From contig OY756968.1 of the NCBI GenBank assembly GCA_963580455.1, positions 23,529,996-23,593,995 of the forward strand: 64,000 bases of DNA, written 5' to 3'. The notes beneath the pieces were generated by a model. It saw nothing but the letters and a program-made list of their open reading frames with translations. It was not told the origin of the DNA and did no database searches. The stretch comes from Euonymus europaeus (lineage: Eukaryota; Streptophyta; Magnoliopsida; Celastrales; Celastraceae). The position numbers and the translations under genes were made by a program. Below are positions 59,701 to 64,000 of this stretch, one piece after another (position 1 is the first letter of the stretch; each line of letters starts with the position of its first letter).

Positions 59701-60707
59701 ATAAGATTTTAGAGCTTGAAAAATAGTGTAAAATCAAGCAAAGAATCAATGAATTCAGGACAAGAAGCCTAGAGATATTTAGAAAATAGGTTATCATAAA
59801 AAACCACATGTCATAGCTGACTAGGTGAAACGAGACCTTCTAGGCACAAGTTCTGAAATCAAAAACCGAAATGCCAAGATTGTAGAGCTCGAAAAAATGT
59901 ATGAAATCAAGCTAAAAATCAACGAATTCAGAACTCGGATCCTATAGATATTATAAAAACAGTTTATGTGAAGAAATCACATGTGATAGATAACTAGGTG
60001 AAACGATACCTACTAGACACAAGCTCTGAAATCAAAAACCAAAATACCAGGATTGAAGAGATCAAAAAAATGTATGAAATCAAGCTAAAAATTAACGAAT
60101 TCAAAACTCGGAGCTCGAAGATATTAAGAAAACAGTTTATGAGAAGAAACCACATCTCATAGCTAACTAGATGAAACGAAACATACCAGGGACAAGTTTC
60201 GAAATCAAAAACCGAAATGCCAAGATTGTAGTGCTCGAAAAATAGTGTGAAATCAAGCAAAAAATCAACGAATTGAGAACTCGAAACCCAGAGATATTTA
60301 GAAAACAGTTTACCACAAGAAACCACATGTTATAGCTAACTAGGTGAAACGAGACATACGAGGCACAAGTTTCGAAATCAAAAACCAAAATATCAGGATT
60401 GTAAAGCTAAAAATATAGCGTGAAATCAAGCAAAGAATCAAAGAATTCAAAACTCGGAGCCTGAAGATATTAAGAAAACAGTTTATCACAAGAAACCGCA
60501 TCTCATAGCTAACTAGGTGAAACGAGACCTACTAAGGATAAGTTTTAAAATAAAAAACAAGAATGCCAATATTATAGAGCTCGAAAAATAGTATGAAATT
60601 CAGTTAAAAATGAACGAATTCAGAATTCGGAGCCTGGAGATACTAAGAAAACAGTTTATGAGAAGAAACCACATGTCATAGCAAACTAGATGAAACGAGA
60701 CCTACTA
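53741..60707 (-). repeat. Satellite array, subfamily A, - orientation (about 40 monomers)
   Basis: Same family and orientation as 45437-51690, longer by about four monomers. ORFs at 55516-55701 and 59994-60326 are near-identical to those in copy 1 because the DNA is duplicated, not because they are genes. Confidence 0.95.
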
Positions 60708-60979
60708 GGGTCTAGGGTTTAGGGTTTAGGGTTTAGGTTTTGGGGTTTGGGGGTTGGGGGTTTAGGGGTTGCGGCATTAGAGTTGGGGCTTAGGGTTTGG
60801 GGCCTAGGGTTTGGGGTTTGGGGGATAGGGTTTGGGGGATAGGGTTTGGGGTTTGGAGTTTAGGGTTTGGGGTTTAGGGTTTTAGGGTTTGGGTTTGGGT
60901 TTTGGGGATAGGGTTTTGGGGTTAGGGTTTAGGGTTTAGGGTTTAGGGTTTGGGGTTTGGGGTTTAGGGTGTAGGGTTT
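60708..60979 (+). repeat. Telomere-like repeat block 2
   Basis: About 270 bp of TTTAGGG and TTTGGGG variants with the same flanks as block 1 ('cctactaggg' on the left, 'ttctttacgtaaacgg' on the right). The interior shows block-specific gains and losses of repeat units. Confidence 0.93.
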
Positions 60980-63900
60980 TCTTTACGTAAACGGTTTTCT
61001 AAAAATCGGTTGACTCCGAGTTCTGAATTTGGTGATTTTTAGCTTGATTTCATACTACTTTTCGAGCTCTACAATCCTGGCATTTCGGTTTTTGATTTCA
61101 GAACTCGGGGCTTGTAGGTCTCGTTTCACCTAGTTAGCCGCGAAATGTGGTTTCTTTAAGTAAAACGTTTTCTCAATATCGGTTGACTCCGAGTTCTGAA
61201 TTTGGTGATTTTTAGCTTGATTTCACACTACTTTTTAAGCTTTACAATCCTGGAATTTCGGTTTTTCATTTTAGAACTCGTGGCTAGTAGGTCTCGTTTC
61301 ACCTAGTTAGCCGCGAAATGTGCTTTCTTTACGTAAACGGTTTTCTCAATATCAGTTGACTCCGAGTTCTGAATTTGATGATTTTTAGCTTCATTTCATA
61401 CTACTTTTCATGTTCTACAATCCTGGCGTTTGATTTTTCATTTCAGAACTCGTGGCTAGTAGGTCTGATTTCACCTGGTTAGCCGCGTAATGTGCTTTCT
61501 TTACATGAACGGTTTTCTCAATATCGGTTGACTCCGAGTTCTGAATTTGGTGATTTTTAGCTTGATTTCACACTACTTTTCGAGCTCTACAATCCTGGAA
61601 TTTCGATTTTTGAGTTCAGAAGTCGTGGCTAGTAGGTCTCGTTTCACCTAGTTATCCGCGAAATGTGCTTTCTTTACGTAAACGGTTTTCTCAATATCGG
61701 TTGACTCCGAGTTCTGAATTTGGTGATTTTTAGCTTGATTTCACACTAATTTTCGAGCTCTACAATCCTAGAATTTCGGTTTTTGAGTTCAGAACTCGTG
61801 GCTAGTAGGTCTCGTTTCACCTAGTTAGCCGCCAAATGTGCTTTCTTTACGTAAACTTTTTTCTCAATATCGGTTGCTCCGAGTTCTGAATTTGGTGATT
61901 TTTAGCTTGATTATACATTACTTTTTGAGCTCTACAATCCTGGAATTTCGGTTTTTCATTTCAGAACTCGTGGCTAGTAGGTCTCATTTCACCAAGTTAG
62001 CGGCGAAATGTGCATTCTTTACGTAAACGGTTATCTCAATAACGGTTGACTCCGAGTTCTAAATTTGGTGATTTTTATCTTGATTTCATACTACTTTTCG
62101 AGCTCTACAATCCTGGCATTTCGGTTTTTGATTTCAGAACTCGTGGCGAGTAGGTCTTGTTTCACCTAGTTAGCCGCCAAATGTGCTTTCTTTAAGTAAA
62201 CGGTTTTCTCAATATCGGTTGACTCCGTGTTCTGAATTTGGTGATTTTTAGCTTGATTTCACACTACTTTTCGAGCTCTACAATCCTGGCAATTCGGTTT
62301 TTCATTTCAGAACTCATGGTTAGTAGGTCTCGTTTCACCCAGTAAGCCGCGAAATGTGCTTTCTTTACGTAAAAGGTTTTCTCAATATCGGTTGACTCCG
62401 TGTTCTGAATTTGGTGATTTTTAGCTTCATTTCATACTACTTTTTGAGCTCTACAATTCTGGAGTTTCGCTATTCCATTTCAGAATTCGTGGCTAGTAGG
62501 TCTCGTTTCACCTATTTAGCCGCGAAATGTGCTTTCTTTACGTAAACGGTTTTCTCAATATCGGTTGACTCCGAGTTCTGAATTTGGTGATTTTTAGCTT
62601 CATTTCATACTACTTTTCGAGCTCTAAAATCCTGGAGTTTTGCTATTCCATTTCAGAATTCGTGGCTAGTAGGTCTCATTTCACCTAGTTAGCCGCGAAA
62701 TGTGCCTTCTTTACGTAAACGGTTTTCTCAATATCAGTTGACTCCGAGTTCTGAATTTGATGATTTTTAGCTTCATTTCAAACTACTTTTCAAGTTCTAC
62801 AATCCTGGCTTTTCGGTTTTTCATTTGACAACTCGTGGCTAGTAGGTCTCATTTCACCTAGTTAGCCGCGAAATGTGCTTTCTTTACATGAACGGTTTTC
62901 TCAATATTGCTTGACTCCGAGTTCTGAATTTGGTGATTTTTAGCTTGATTCTACACTAATTTTCGAGCTCTACAATCCCGGCATTTCGGTTTTTTAGTTC
63001 AGAACTCGTGGCTAGTAGGTCTCGTTTCACCTAGTTAGCCGCCAAATGTGCTTTCTTTACGTAAACGGTTTTCTCAATATCGGTTGACTCCGAGTTCTGA
63101 ATTTGATGATTTTTAGCTTGATTTTACATTACTTTTCGAGCTCTACAATCCGGGAATCGGTTTTTCATTTCAGAACTCGTGGCTAGTAGGTCTCGTTTCA
63201 CCTAGTTAGCAGCGAAATGTGCATTCTTTACGTAAACGGTTTTCTCAATAACGGTTGACTCCGAGTTCTGAATTTGATGATTTTTAGCTTGATTTCATAC
63301 TACTTTTCGAGCTCTACAATCCCAGAATTTCGGTTTTTCATTTCAGAACTCGTGGCGAGTAGGTCTCGATTCACCTAGTTAGCCGCCAAATGTGCTTTCT
63401 TTAAGTTAACGGTTTTCTCAATATCGGTTGACTCCGAGTTCTGAATTTGGTGATTTTTAGCTTGATTTCACACTACTTTTCGAGCGCTATATTCCTTGCA
63501 TTTCGGTTTTTCATTTCAGAACTTGTGGTTAGTAGGTCTCGTTTCACCTAGTAAGCCGCGAAATGTGCTTTCTTTACGTAAACGGTTTTCTCAATATCAG
63601 TTGACTCCGAGTTCTGAATTTGATGATTTTTAGCTTCATTTCAAACTACTTTTCAAGTTCTACAATCCTGGCTTTTCGGTTTTTCATTTCAGAACTCGTG
63701 GCTAGTAGGTCTCATTTCACCTAGTTAGCCGCGAAATGTGCTTTCTTTACATGAACGATTTTCTCAATATCGGTTGACTCCGAGTTCTGAATTTGGTGAT
63801 TTTTAGCTCGATTCTACACTAATTTTCGAGCTCTACAATCCCTGCATTTCGGTTTTTTAGTTCAGAAGTCGTGGCTAGTAGGTCTCGTTTCACCTAGTTA

Positions 63901-64000
63901 GCCGCCAAATGTGCTTTCTTTACGTAAACGGTTTTCTCAATATCGGTTGACTCCGAGTTCTGAATTTGATGATTTTTAGCTTGATTTTACATTACTTTTT
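60980..64000 (+). repeat. Satellite array, subfamily B, + orientation (about 17 monomers)
   Basis: Monomers of about 173 bp ('gttgactcc' at 61009, 61182, 61357, 61527 and 61700). They differ from subfamily A at fixed places: 'tctcaatatcggttgactcc' for the A 'tcttaatatctctaggctcc', 'aactcgtggctagtagg' for 'aacttgtgcctagtagg', 'agccgcgaaatgtgc' for 'agctatgacatgtgg', and 'tacgtaaacgg' for 'cacataaactg'. The array continues past the window end. Confidence 0.95.

Larger units (their letters stand above)
52025..61045. repeat. Composite satellite block, copy 2 (about 9.0 kb)
   Basis: Second copy of 43718-52024. It carries about one extra monomer near 56.5-56.7 kb and about three more between 58.3 and 60.0 kb, plus a 15-bp indel near 57.1 kb. 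Many private variants are shared with copy 1, such as 'cagtttctcacaagaatcaa' at 48711 and 57212. Confidence 0.85.

Noticed and set aside
42073..64000. Regular repeats considered as a CRISPR-like array
   Set aside because: The units are contiguous ~173-bp monomers without spacers, in a plant genome; this is a satellite.
42073..64000. Claim that the array is centromeric
   Set aside because: A monomer of ~173 bp fits centromeric satellites, but the telomere-like blocks and an adjacent intact gene fit subtelomeric or interstitial sites as well. The sequence alone cannot decide.

Overview
This window is nuclear DNA of a flowering plant, almost certainly a eudicot. The evidence is spliced genes with U-rich GT-AG introns, plant-type families (a PHD protein of the MS1/MMD1 class, a berberine-bridge-like oxidase, a ycf45-like plastid ATPase), Ty1/copia, Ty3/gypsy, MULE and LINE debris, TTTAGGG-type telomere-like repeats, and a long satellite array. 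I cannot name the species.

Layout. 1-5.0 kb is transposon debris: the end of a Ty3/gypsy-type LTR, then a decayed Mutator-like element with a Ulp1-type cysteine protease pseudogene (+) and a MULE transposase pseudogene (-) converging on each other. 5.0-5.8 kb is an AT-rich MITE-like repeat. 6.6-38.3 kb is a gene island holding four multi-exon genes: a mitochondrial outer-membrane SAM50/Omp85 protein (+, 4 exons), a PHD-finger protein (+, 5 exons), a shortened VPS9A-type RAB5 exchange factor (-, 6 exons) and a ycf45/SpoIIIAA-like AAA-type ATPase (+, 9 exons). I rebuilt each one exon by exon and every junction keeps the frame. A copia element (24646-32443, perfect 5-bp target duplication) lies between the VPS9A and ATPase genes and itself carries a truncated gypsy element. 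A 1000-bp foldback element with a perfect 9-bp target duplication lies in the last intron of the ATPase gene. An intronless BBE-like FAD oxidase gene (39200-40837) closes the gene island.

From about 40.9 kb the sequence is heterochromatin-like. A 5'-truncated LINE abuts about 22 kb of a ~173-bp satellite that runs to the window end. The satellite switches orientation repeatedly: + (42.07-45.43), - (45.44-51.69), telomere-like block, + (51.96-53.73), - (53.74-60.71), telomere-like block, then + to the end. It has two subfamilies (A and B). A composite of A(+)/A(-)/telomere-like block is tandemly duplicated with a unit of about 8.3-9.0 kb, and the two copies differ by whole monomers.

The host genes do not form a pathway: mitochondrial protein import, chromatin reading, endosomal trafficking, plastid function and secreted oxidase are unrelated jobs. 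The most unusual part is the composite satellite-telomere higher-order structure, followed by the intronic foldback element and the Ulp1-carrying MULE.
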